Source of the DNA: Arcanobacterium_A sp034173665
GTDB taxonomy: Bacteria; Actinomycetota; Actinomycetes; Actinomycetales; Actinomycetaceae
Length of the DNA: 5,372 nt
NCBI GenBank assembly: GCA_034173665.1
Contig: JAXFDG010000160.1
Span: forward strand, 1 to 5,372
Reading direction: 5' to 3'
Positions 1 through 5,372 of the stretch are shown here, in pieces. Under the pieces are notes generated by a model. It was not told where the DNA came from, did not search any database, and saw only the letters and a list, made by a program, of their open reading frames with translations. Made by a program: the position numbers and the translations under genes. Numbering within the stretch: the first letter of the stretch is position 1; the number at the start of each line of letters is the position of its first letter.

Positions 1-78
1 GAAGAATTTATGGCTCGTGTCCGGCACTATATTATTTTGATGCTAGAGCAAAAAACTGCATTCCCCTTTGTTGGATAG
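1..78 (+). CDS. Possible C-terminal end of a convergent gene (partial)
   Basis: Frame 1 is open from the left edge for 25 codons and stops at TAG (76-78). It reads EEFMARVRHYIILMLEQK and then TAFPFVG. The mix of charged and hydrophobic residues resembles the end of a real protein, but I do not recognise the family. Frame 3 is also open for about 26 codons, so openness alone proves little. The context is mildly supportive: about 100 bp downstream is a perfect hairpin followed, in this direction, by five T residues, as expected for the terminator of a plus-strand gene converging on the histidine kinase. It may equally be non-coding sequence. Confidence 0.25.
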   Translation, partial: EEFMARVRHYIILMLEQKTAFPFVG

Positions 79-176
79 CCTAGTTTTCGGGAGTCGTTTT
101 AAAAGTATTTTGGGGTTGTCAGTCAATAGTTTCGCAGAAGCTACTGGTTACAAAATTTCAGATGGTGACAAATTCA
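79..176. other. Short intergenic stretch with no assignable feature
   Basis: About 100 bp lie between the possible plus-strand stop and the hairpin at the end of the kinase gene. The sequence is AT-rich with no tRNA-like fold, no credible reading frame and no long repeat. On the minus strand there is a TTGACT hexamer (complement of 119-124) followed at about 17 bp by TTTAAA. This could be a weak promoter for a gene beyond the left edge, but it is not convincing. Confidence 0.4.
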
Positions 177-213
177 GGAATTTATTAGATCACTCAGGAA
201 TCTAATAAATTCC
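177..213. terminator. Hairpin terminator, probably bidirectional, at the kinase gene end
   Basis: A perfect 14-bp inverted repeat (177-190 pairing with 200-213) flanks a 9-base loop. On the plus strand it is followed by gtgcttttt, giving a T-run at 218-222, so it looks like an intrinsic terminator for a convergent gene. On the minus strand the following bases are only TGAATTTG, a weaker U-tract. The stem is AT-rich (roughly 4 GC pairs). The last codons of the histidine kinase lie inside the arm at 200-213 and its TGA stop (194-196) sits in the loop, so the structure overlaps the coding end. Confidence 0.65.
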
Positions 214-1717
214 GTGCTTTTTGCGTAGCTAGCTCAAGTACGAGTGGGAACGTGAGTCGCATCGTCAGACCACCGCCGGGAGTTTCGAGAACGCGAGCGG
301 TGCCACCATGTGCCGCACAGATTGCGGCAACAATTGCTAATCCAAGTCCAGATCCGCCAGAGTTTCGACTTCGTGAACTATCAGGACGGAAGAAGCGTTC
401 AAAGATTCGGTCGCGGTCTTCTTCACTAACGCCGGGGCCATGATCTCGAACTTCAATAATTGCTTCTTTTGAATCTTGTGGATTGAGTCCAACAGCAAGT
501 TCAACTGGAGTTCCTTCAGGCGTATGAGTAATTACGTTTCCAAGTAGATTCGCCAAGACTTGTGTAATTCGGTTATGGTCTGCGTTAATCACAATTGGTG
601 CTAGTTCTTCGCCATTTAGGCTCACAACTTGTGCTGGGTGATGCGGAGCTCGCGCTTGGAAATCAGAGACGGCGTTCATCGCAGTTGAAATTAATTCAAC
701 TTGTGAATATTCAAGCTGTCGTCCTTCGTCTAATCGGGCAAGTTGGAGTAAATCTTCTACGAGTGTGGCCATTCTTGAGGCTTCAGACTCAACTCGTTGG
801 AAAGCATGACCGACCTGATCTTCGGGGATTCCTCCCATTCGATACAATTCAGCATACCCGCGAACAGTTGCAAGAGGTGTTCGAAGCTCATGAGATGCAT
901 CGGAAACAAATCGGCGCATATTTCGCTCCGAGTCTTGTTTGGCTTTGAAAGCCTCTTCGATTGTTCGAAGCATTTCATTAATAGTTTTTCCGAGCATTCC
1001 AATTTCTGAACCTTCAGGATGAATTGGAGGAACTCGCACGGAAAGATCGCCGAGTGTTACTTGGTGCGTGGTCTGTTCAATGTCACGTAATCTTCGCAGG
1101 GAGAGATGTATCAAGATGAAAGCAATTAATCCGCCTGCCAAAATAATTGAAAGTGAGATTACCGCAAGAATATTAATAACGTTTTGTACCGTAGCTTCAA
1201 GAGAATCTAGATGATGCGCAATAACTACTTGCCCGATTGTTTGGTTTTGAATCGGGGATTTCAGGTCAACTGTTAAAACTCGCCACTGCACACCAGCGCG
1301 TGTGCCCGGCACAGTCTGTAGACCAGAACTTGTGTCGTTTGCAAGAAGTGCGGGATTTTTTGGGGTTCCATATTGAGTGAGCAGTGCCGAGTGGTAAACC
1401 TCTCGCGGAGCTAAGGAATCAAAAGCAATATAGAGATAATAGTTAGACGGAAAAACTTGTTGATGTGAACCATTTACAATTTGATCAACAGTCAAAGAAG
1501 CAAGTAATTTTCCAGATGAGGAGAGTGATCGATCGACGTCGTCTAATAGGTAACTACGTAAGGAGACAACAACTAACACAGAGATGCTAATCAGCATTGT
1601 AGTTAGCAGACCTAAGAAAACCACTACTAGTTTCCACGACAGCGTCTGATGGAATCGTGGGGATGTGTGTGTGGTTTGTGGCTGAGTTGACCCGCTACGT
1701 GGAAAGTATAGTTTCAC
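194..1717 (-). CDS. Membrane sensor histidine kinase (EnvZ/OmpR-type, TrcS-like)
   Basis: This 507-residue kinase probably senses an extracytoplasmic signal and phosphorylates the response regulator encoded just upstream. The layout is: a cytoplasmic tail (1-28), a first membrane helix (about 30-52), an extracytoplasmic domain (about 53-180) with no motif I recognise, a second membrane helix (about 181-205), HAMP (about 206-258), HisKA (about 265-333) and HATPase_c (about 377-490). The phospho-acceptor is His276 in SHELRTP. The ATP site shows the N box (Asn390 and Asn394 in NLLGN), the G1 box DHGPG (425-429), the F box around FERFF (439-443) and the G2 box GGSGLGL (454-460), so all catalytic motifs are intact. 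Translation starts at GTG (1715-1717), overlapping the regulator's TGA by four bases. There is no clear Shine-Dalgarno, so coupled translation is likely. Sequence and length resemble the actinobacterial TrcS group; orthology is not proven and the ligand is unknown. Confidence 0.95.
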   Translation of the reverse strand: MKLYFPRSGSTQPQTTHTSPRFHQTLSWKLVVVFLGLLTTMLISISVLVVVSLRSYLLDDVDRSLSSSGKLLASLTVDQIVNGSHQQVFPSNYYLYIAFDSLAPREVYHSALLTQYGTPKNPALLANDTSSGLQTVPGTRAGVQWRVLTVDLKSPIQNQTIGQVVIAHHLDSLEATVQNVINILAVISLSIILAGGLIAFILIHLSLRRLRDIEQTTHQVTLGDLSVRVPPIHPEGSEIGMLGKTINEMLRTIEEAFKAKQDSERNMRRFVSDASHELRTPLATVRGYAELYRMGGIPEDQVGHAFQRVESEASRMATLVEDLLQLARLDEGRQLEYSQVELISTAMNAVSDFQARAPHHPAQVVSLNGEELAPIVINADHNRITQVLANLLGNVITHTPEGTPVELAVGLNPQDSKEAIIEVRDHGPGVSEEDRDRIFERFFRPDSSRSRNSGGSGLGLAIVAAICAAHGGTARVLETPGGGLTMRLTFPLVLELATQKARNLLDS

Positions 1718-2463
1718 TTGTTACCGCGCAATACGTATCCAATTCCTCGCTTTGTGTGAATTAGCGGGATTAGGCGAGCAGCTTCTTCTGGATCGGTAAT
1801 TCCGAGTGATTCAGGTGAGTCAATCTTTCGACGAAGATAGGAAATATACGACTCCACAATAGAGACTTCGCCATCCCAAGCGTAATCCCAAACATGATCA
1901 AGGATCTGAATTTTTGAAACTACGCGTTCCTTATTTTCCATCAGATACTTTAAGAGCTTAAATTCAGTAGGGGAAAGGTCAACTTCGTACCCGGCACGAC
2001 GAACTTCGTAAGAGTCTTCATTTAGTTCTAGATCTAAGTATCGCAAAATTAATGATTCATCATTTACCGGTTGGGTGCGACGTAATACTGAGTTAATTCT
2101 GGCGATTACCTCTTCTAACGAAAACGGTTTTGTGATGTAATCATCTGCCCCAATAGTTAATCCTTGGATTTTATCTTGTACATCGTCTTTCGCGGTAAGG
2201 AAGAGAACTGGGAGATCGTGTTCGCGCATTCGAAGTTCTTCGAGAACTGAAAACCCGTCTAAATCAGGAAGCATAATATCGAGCACCACTAAGTCTGCTC
2301 CAAATCCAGATTCAACTTCGAGCGCTTCGCGTCCATTTTCTGCAGTAGCTACTTCAAATCCCGCAAACTTCAATGAAACAGAGAGAAGTTCACGAATATT
2401 TGGTTCGTCATCAACTACAAGAATTTTTGCTTTTGCTTCTGATTTTCCTTGCATACGTTTCAT
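1714..2463 (-). CDS. OmpR/PhoB-family response regulator (TrcR-like)
   Basis: This is a 249-residue DNA-binding transcription regulator, the likely partner of the adjacent kinase. The receiver domain (about 12-128) has the acidic pair Asp18-Asp19, the phospho-acceptor Asp62 in LDIMLPDLDG, the switch Thr90 and the conserved Lys112 in TKPF. A short linker leads to a winged-helix output domain (about 137-246), recognisable by LSPTEFKLLKYL, the SYISYLRRKID recognition helix and the C-terminal IHTKRGIGYVLR. The loop between the last two (214-232) is about a dozen residues longer than in typical relatives. The ATG at 2461-2463 has AGAAAGAG about 8 bases upstream, whereas Met4 has no such site, so Met1 is preferred. 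The stop overlaps the kinase start (GTGA). The NYN gene ends 63 bp upstream with no terminator between, so the three genes may be co-transcribed. Autoregulation is common in the family but no operator is visible here. Confidence 0.96.
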   Translation of the reverse strand: MKRMQGKSEAKAKILVVDDEPNIRELLSVSLKFAGFEVATAENGREALEVESGFGADLVVLDIMLPDLDGFSVLEELRMREHDLPVLFLTAKDDVQDKIQGLTIGADDYITKPFSLEEVIARINSVLRRTQPVNDESLILRYLDLELNEDSYEVRRAGYEVDLSPTEFKLLKYLMENKERVVSKIQILDHVWDYAWDGEVSIVESYISYLRRKIDSPESLGITDPEEAARLIPLIHTKRGIGYVLRGNK

Positions 2464-2526
2464 TGTGCTTGCTCTTTCTGGGAGTTAGCTGAGAGTTTTT
2501 CTGCAGAGACTAATGCAGTGAGCAGC
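2464..2526 (-). other. 63-bp gap between NYN gene and response regulator
   Basis: The gap holds the regulator's ribosome binding site (AGAAAGAG, about 8 bases before ATG) and a small 5-bp hairpin (2501-2505 with 2514-2518). In the direction of transcription the hairpin is followed by A residues rather than T, so it is not an intrinsic terminator. I see no convincing -35/-10 pair. Read-through from the NYN gene into the two-component genes is therefore plausible, but an internal promoter cannot be excluded. Confidence 0.5.
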
Positions 2527-3471
2527 TTAGATGAACTGATATGGATCGAAATCTTCGATTGCAATTGGGGAAACTCGTGAGAGCGGTAAGTTAAATGCAT
2601 TCACATCGTATTCGAGGTCAATAATCTTTAACCCGCGTGCTTCAAGTTCCGCAATAGGCATTGCGAGGTATTCGCGGAAGCACATCACCGCAACCTGGTG
2701 CCCAGCGTCTAGAAGAGTTTCAAGTTGTTCTAAATAGTCGACGTCGTGCGAAGCGAGAATTACTTGTGATCCTGGGCGATCTTTTGCAATCGCTTCAAGA
2801 GTTTTTTGAATACCGATATCAACAATCTTCAGCTCAGGATCTTCAGAGGTTAAAAGAATCGGATGCCAACCGATTGCCAGTAAAGCTTGAACAAAAGTAG
2901 TGGCAACGCGTTGTGAAGCATTTAAGAAGAAGAGTCCATTCTTGCTTGCTAGTGACCCAGATTGTTGGGTCTCTAAACGTAATTCGGCTAAGCCGGTTTC
3001 CACAGCAAGAGCTGCCTCTGAGGAAGTAGTTTGCGGGGTAACTGAGGAAGTGGTTTGCGCTGCAGGTTGAGGTTCAGTTCCTTGTTTCTGTAGATAAGCA
3101 GTTGGAGAGACTGTATTTTGCTCGTTTTTATTTACTGCTTCAGAATTTTCTGAAAGATCAGTTTGGTGAGCAAAAATTGCAGGAGTGATAGGGCGAGAGT
3201 CATCTGCTATTTGACCTGGATTTGAAGAGGTCTCACTCAGAGTATGAGGGGTCTCAGATAAATGCTCTAATTCAAGGTTTTCTGAGGAGACTGGACAACT
3301 CGGTACAGGACTTTGAGAGAAATCATGTTCTCGTTGCGTGCGCCATGGGTTGAAACGGAGGACTCGGTCCCACCGTGGACGCTCATCGCCGCGAGGGAAG
3401 CGCTTTAAAATGTTTACGCCGAGAGTGGCGTCAATATTCTCACCATCAATAAGTAAATAAATCGAATTCAT
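2527..3471 (-). CDS. NYN (PIN-like) domain protein with a long low-complexity insertion
   Basis: This 314-residue soluble protein has no signal peptide or membrane helix. Its ends match the actinobacterial NYN-domain family, a PIN-like fold associated with RNA cleavage. The N-terminal block (1-43) has YLLIDGENIDATLG and ERPRWDRVLRF. The C-terminal block (about 178-314) has GLFFLNAS, FVQALLAIGW, KIVDIGIQKTLEA, LASHDVDYL, a CFREYL segment and the family-like ending EDFDPYQFI. Candidate metal-binding acidic residues are Asp9, Asp218, Asp243 and Asp245, so the active site looks intact. Relatives that I recall are about 190-200 residues and run directly from the first block to the second. Here about 130 residues (45-176) rich in Ser, Thr, Gln, Pro and Glu intervene. 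ATG (3469-3471) lacks a clear ribosome binding site, but the conserved YLLIDGEN follows at once, fixing the start. The substrate is unknown and nuclease activity is inferred from the fold only. Confidence 0.87.
   Translation of the reverse strand: MNSIYLLIDGENIDATLGVNILKRFPRGDERPRWDRVLRFNPWRTQREHDFSQSPVPSCPVSSENLELEHLSETPHTLSETSSNPGQIADDSRPITPAIFAHQTDLSENSEAVNKNEQNTVSPTAYLQKQGTEPQPAAQTTSSVTPQTTSSEAALAVETGLAELRLETQQSGSLASKNGLFFLNASQRVATTFVQALLAIGWHPILLTSEDPELKIVDIGIQKTLEAIAKDRPGSQVILASHDVDYLEQLETLLDAGHQVAVMCFREYLAMPIAELEARGLKIIDLEYDVNAFNLPLSRVSPIAIEDFDPYQFI
3018..3059 (-). repeat. Tandem 18-bp near-repeat inside the NYN insertion
   Basis: An 18-base unit, ctgaggaagtRgtttgcg, occurs at 3018-3035 and again at 3042-3059, differing at one base, with a 24-bp period. 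It encodes the doubled peptide QTTSSVTP/QTTSSEAA (residues about 139-154). The 24-bp period keeps the frame, consistent with an in-frame duplication that helped expand the low-complexity linker. Confidence 0.7.
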
Positions 3472-3534
3472 ACTTTATATCTTGGCACAGTCATGAGTAA
3501 TTTTTCCTGTAGTTACTGAATTTTGAAAATTTGC

Positions 3535-3584
3535 ATTATGACTTTTTACAGCACAAATTATGAACCGATGTTTTCTGAATACAA
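3535..3584 (-). promoter_or_regulatory. Candidate promoter region for the NYN/two-component unit
   Basis: A promoter is expected here because a strong terminator lies just upstream and the NYN gene begins downstream. On the minus strand two CATAAT hexamers (5 of 6 to the -10 consensus) lie at 3557-3562 and 3535-3540. The first has TTGTAT (3579-3584) 16 bp upstream, a weak -35 that overlaps the terminator's U-tract. The second has no recognisable -35. A TATAAA close to the NYN ATG is too near the start codon to act as its -10. The assignment is tentative. Confidence 0.25.
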
Positions 3585-3643
3585 AAATAAACGGGCGGTT
3601 GGTGTTTCGGTGCAGAATATCCGCAGGTAGAAACCAACCGCCC
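3581..3643 (-). terminator. Intrinsic terminator downstream of pspA
   Basis: An uninterrupted 11-bp GC-rich stem (3593-3603 with 3633-3643; GGGCGGTTGGT against ACCAACCGCCC) begins 18 bp after the pspA stop. In the transcribed direction it is followed by GTTTATTTTTGT, a good but interrupted U-tract. The loop is unusually large at 29 bases; a further A/T pairing with a bulge could shorten it. It should end the pspA transcript and separate it from the NYN gene. Confidence 0.88.
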
Positions 3644-3661
3644 AGTTAATGCATGTTTGAA

Positions 3662-4417
3662 TTAGTAAGAAGTGAAATCCTTACCTTCAATTTGCTTTGG
3701 TTCTTCTCCGGACTGGAGTGCAGCTAGACGTGCTTCGATTTCAGAATCATTAGTGCTGCTTTCCAGCTGCGCAAATTGATCTTCGAAAGATGCCGCAGCT
3801 ACTTCAGCCTTGCCAAGAGCGAGAGCTTCTTCGCGACGAACTTTATCTTCAAAACGTCCAAGTTCAGAAGTTGGGTCAAGAACGTTAATTGACTTTAGCG
3901 CATCCTGAACTTGATTTTGTGCAGCAGCAGACTTTGCGCGCGCAACTAACTGATCGCGCTTATCTTTTAGTTCGGTTAGCTTGGAGCGCATCATGGTGAG
4001 ACCACTCTTTAGCTTCTCAACAACTTCTTTCTGAGATTGAAGCATTGGTTCTGCTGCTTTGGCTTCTTGTTCAGATTGAATCTGACGTTCAAGAGCAACC
4101 TTTGCGAGATTGTTAAACTTTTCTGCACCTTCGGTATTTCCAGCTGCAGTGAGTTCCTTTGCTTTTGCTACTGCTGCTGCAGCCTTCTGGCCCCATTCAC
4201 GTGCCGATGCGAGATCCTCATTGTAATCCGCTTCAGCGAGACGCAAATTTCCAACAGTTACTGCAACTGCATCTTCTGCTTCTGCAATTGAGTTAGTGTA
4301 GTCGCGAACCATTTGATCAAGCATCTTCTGCGGATCTTCAGCACGATCTAGAAGTGCATTGATATTTGCGCGTGCAAGTTGACCAATTCGGCCAAGAATA
4401 GACTGCTTTTCTGCCAT
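3662..4417 (-). CDS. pspA: PspA/IM30 family membrane-stress protein
   Basis: This 251-residue peripheral membrane protein is of the phage-shock/ESCRT-III-like family, whose members bind stressed inner membranes and assemble into scaffolds that limit leakage. The N-terminal amphipathic segment (about 5-24, SILGRIGQLARANINALLDR) is followed by the conserved AEDPQKML (26-33), then an almost continuous, Ala/Glu/Lys-rich helical hairpin (about 34-215) predicted as coiled coil, with FEDKVRREEALALGKAEV (189-206) near its end. Length is in the usual range. I prefer ATG at 4415-4417. A longer reading from TTG at 4442-4444 would add nine residues, but AGAAAGG, a strong ribosome binding site 11 bases before the ATG, lies inside that extension, and the family N terminus aligns with the ATG. 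Its gene follows the probable TPM-domain gene by 70 bp and ends in its own terminator. The C-terminal tail (217-251) is acidic and poorly conserved. No PspF-like activator is visible; control is unknown. Confidence 0.94.
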   Translation of the reverse strand: MAEKQSILGRIGQLARANINALLDRAEDPQKMLDQMVRDYTNSIAEAEDAVAVTVGNLRLAEADYNEDLASAREWGQKAAAAVAKAKELTAAGNTEGAEKFNNLAKVALERQIQSEQEAKAAEPMLQSQKEVVEKLKSGLTMMRSKLTELKDKRDQLVARAKSAAAQNQVQDALKSINVLDPTSELGRFEDKVRREEALALGKAEVAAASFEDQFAQLESSTNDSEIEARLAALQSGEEPKQIEGKDFTSY

Positions 4418-4487
4418 TGGTGTTTTTACCTTTCTAGTTGGCAAGTTACATTGCTATTGTATCGAGTTTTTCTGTGGGAATACTTAT
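4418..4487 (-). promoter_or_regulatory. 70-bp gap upstream of pspA: RBS and candidate -10
   Basis: The minus strand carries TACAAT (4456-4461), five of six matches to the -10 consensus and of the TANNNT type common in actinobacteria. Transcription from it would start about 30-35 bases before the pspA ATG. No TTGACA-like -35 sits at the proper spacing. The strong ribosome binding site AGAAAGG lies at 4429-4435. No terminator follows the upstream gene, so pspA could be read both from the upstream operon promoter and from this internal one. Confidence 0.4.
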
Positions 4488-5372
4488 TTAAAAGCCTTTA
4501 CTCCCACCGCTGAATCCGCCGCCTCCGCCGAAGTCAATTCCGCCTCCGCCGAAACTTCTACCGCTACCGAATCCGCCACCAAAGATATCGTTATTAAATC
4601 CACCGCGGTGAGAATTATTGCTGTTAGTGATGCCGTTCAAAATCGAGGAAACAATTACTCCAGCAAGGAAGTCTCCACCTCCGCCACTGCGTCCGCCACG
4701 ATGGTAGTTATCTCGGTCAAGTGATTGTTGTGCAGAATTCATCGCTTGCTGAGCGATTTGGCGAGCATTTTCAAAGTGGGAGAGTTTCTGTTCGAGCGGT
4801 GCGTTTAAGCCTTCGTTGTAAACAGCTTTTGCTCGTGCGAGGTAGGTTCGAGCGTTTGAACCGATACCAGAGCGATAGCGGGAGATGAACTCGTCGGCGT
4901 CGTCGATGGTATCGCGTGCTGCACGTTGCGCAGTTTCCACATGTGCCGCAAGCCGCCTTTGGTTTTCTTCCTGTTCGCGAACGTTAACAAGTGCTGCGTC
5001 AAGTTTCGCTTCCGCACTTTGGAGTTCTTCATTCGCGGCAAGGAAATCAATCGCGGAACCACCACTGTAATTATCAATTACTGCTTTTGCTGCTAGTGCA
5101 GCCTGCTCAATCGCCGGGATTCCACGACCTAAACGTTCAGCATCTGCCAAATCGGAACGGAGGGACTCAGTGTTTTGTGTATAGCGCTGCTGTGCATCTC
5201 GTAGTAATTGCGGTGCGGCGTCGATACGTGTCAGTAATTTCCCGCTTTGCCCTAAAGTTTCCTCAATCATCTTGAGGTAAGGAACAGTTCCGTTCTTATT
5301 TCCAGCAGCACTTAATTCTTCAGCTTTTATTGATAATTCTTTAGCTGAATTCAGTAGTGTTTGCACCTGTTC
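4488..5372 (-). CDS. C-terminal part of a probable TPM-domain membrane protein (partial)
   Basis: The frame is open to the right edge; 294 residues and the TAA stop are visible and the start is missing. The GTG at 5364-5366 is merely an internal Val codon. The visible part has a long, Ala/Gln/Glu-rich helical region (1-220) likely to form coiled coil, with repeated short helices such as SAKELSIKAEELSAAGNKNG. A short hydrophobic segment, DFLAGVIVSSILNG (234-247), could insert in or lie on the membrane. The tail (about 225-294) is dominated by Gly, Ser, Phe and Asn and ends GGGGGFSGGSKGF. Helices plus a Gly-rich C terminus immediately before pspA match actinobacterial proteins that begin with a signal peptide and a TPM domain (TPM_phosphatase/YgcG-like); that N-terminal half lies outside, so the family call is inferred from tail and context. 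A role with PspA in membrane maintenance is plausible but unproven. Confidence 0.82.
   Translation of the reverse strand, partial: EQVQTLLNSAKELSIKAEELSAAGNKNGTVPYLKMIEETLGQSGKLLTRIDAAPQLLRDAQQRYTQNTESLRSDLADAERLGRGIPAIEQAALAAKAVIDNYSGGSAIDFLAANEELQSAEAKLDAALVNVREQEENQRRLAAHVETAQRAARDTIDDADEFISRYRSGIGSNARTYLARAKAVYNEGLNAPLEQKLSHFENARQIAQQAMNSAQQSLDRDNYHRGGRSGGGGDFLAGVIVSSILNGITNSNNSHRGGFNNDIFGGGFGSGRSFGGGGIDFGGGGGFSGGSKGF
4519..4553 (-). repeat. Short coding repeat in the Gly-rich tail
   Basis: The 14-base word ccgcctccgccgaa occurs exactly at 4519-4532 and 4540-4553 (21-bp period) and encodes FGGGG repeated in the tail (residues 275-286). It belongs to the glycine-rich coding tract and is not an independent element; such tracts are prone to in-frame slippage. 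Confidence 0.7.

Noticed and set aside
1..27. Minus-strand GTG frame open to the left edge
   Set aside because: Only nine codons are visible with no ribosome binding site; openness over this length is meaningless.
32..61. Minus-strand 9-codon frame MQFFALASK preceded by AAAGGGG, a possible leader peptide
   Set aside because: The purine run is only one base from the ATG, too close to act as a normal ribosome site, and no attenuator-like structure follows in the window.
252..443. Plus-strand open frame of 63 codons
   Set aside because: It lies antisense inside the ATPase region of the kinase, where all motifs are intact on the other strand; its product has no recognisable features.
595..1009. 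Several overlapping open frames on both strands
   Set aside because: All fall inside the kinase coding region covering HAMP, HisKA and part of the ATPase domain; they are shadows of its codon pattern.
2501..2518. Small hairpin between the NYN gene and the regulator as a terminator
   Set aside because: The stem is only 5 bp and is followed by A residues, not a U-tract, in the transcribed direction.
2661..2900. Plus-strand open frame of 79 codons
   Set aside because: Antisense to the conserved C-terminal NYN block; no plausible start signal and no recognisable domain.
3519..3531. AT-rich palindrome aattttgaaaatt as an operator
   Set aside because: A 13-base palindrome of almost only A and T is expected by chance in AT-rich intergenic DNA, and no second copy is seen.
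4037..4291. Plus-strand Cys/Phe-rich open frame of 84 codons
   Set aside because: Antisense to the pspA coiled coil; the Cys/Phe richness is what the reverse of Ala/Lys/Glu-rich codons gives.
4500..4700. CCGCC-type repeats as a CRISPR or other repeat array
   Set aside because: They are glycine codons in frame with the TPM-type protein tail; there are no regular spacers.
4805..5275. Open frames on both strands inside the TPM-type gene
   Set aside because: They overlap a continuous helical frame with the expected composition and Gly-rich end, so they are shadow frames.

Overview
The window looks like ordinary chromosome from a relatively low-GC actinobacterium (Actinomycetota). The evidence is the proteins: an actinobacterial-type NYN-domain protein, a PspA/IM30 next to a protein with a long helical region and a Gly-rich tail typical of TPM-domain proteins, and a TrcR/TrcS-like OmpR/EnvZ-type two-component pair. 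By eye the composition is AT-richer than most actinobacteria. The family cannot be fixed; Actinomycetales or Bifidobacteriales are guesses. No mobile element, CRISPR array, tRNA or rRNA is visible.

All five clear genes lie on the minus strand, so transcription runs from the right edge to the left. First (4488-5372) is the C-terminal part of a probable TPM-domain membrane protein, whose start lies beyond the right edge. After 70 bp carrying a possible -10 element comes pspA (3662-4417), followed by a strong hairpin terminator (3581-3643). A new transcription unit then starts with an NYN-domain protein (2527-3471). After a 63-bp gap without a terminator come an OmpR-family response regulator (1714-2463) and its sensor histidine kinase (194-1717). 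These last two overlap by four bases (GTGA), which implies translational coupling. A perfect 14-bp hairpin (177-213) straddles the kinase stop codon and is followed on the plus strand by a T-run. It may separate the kinase from a convergent plus-strand gene, of which a short open frame (1-78) could be the end.

Taken together, this is a plausible envelope-homeostasis neighbourhood: a membrane-repair protein (PspA), its TPM-type partner, and a sensor kinase/regulator that could respond to envelope signals. That the two-component system controls pspA is only a hypothesis. The most unusual element is the NYN protein. Its normally compact domain is interrupted by about 130 residues of Ser/Thr/Gln/Pro/Glu-rich, probably disordered sequence, and its gene sits directly upstream of the two-component pair. 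I see no convincing wholly new system; the NYN insertion is the best lead.
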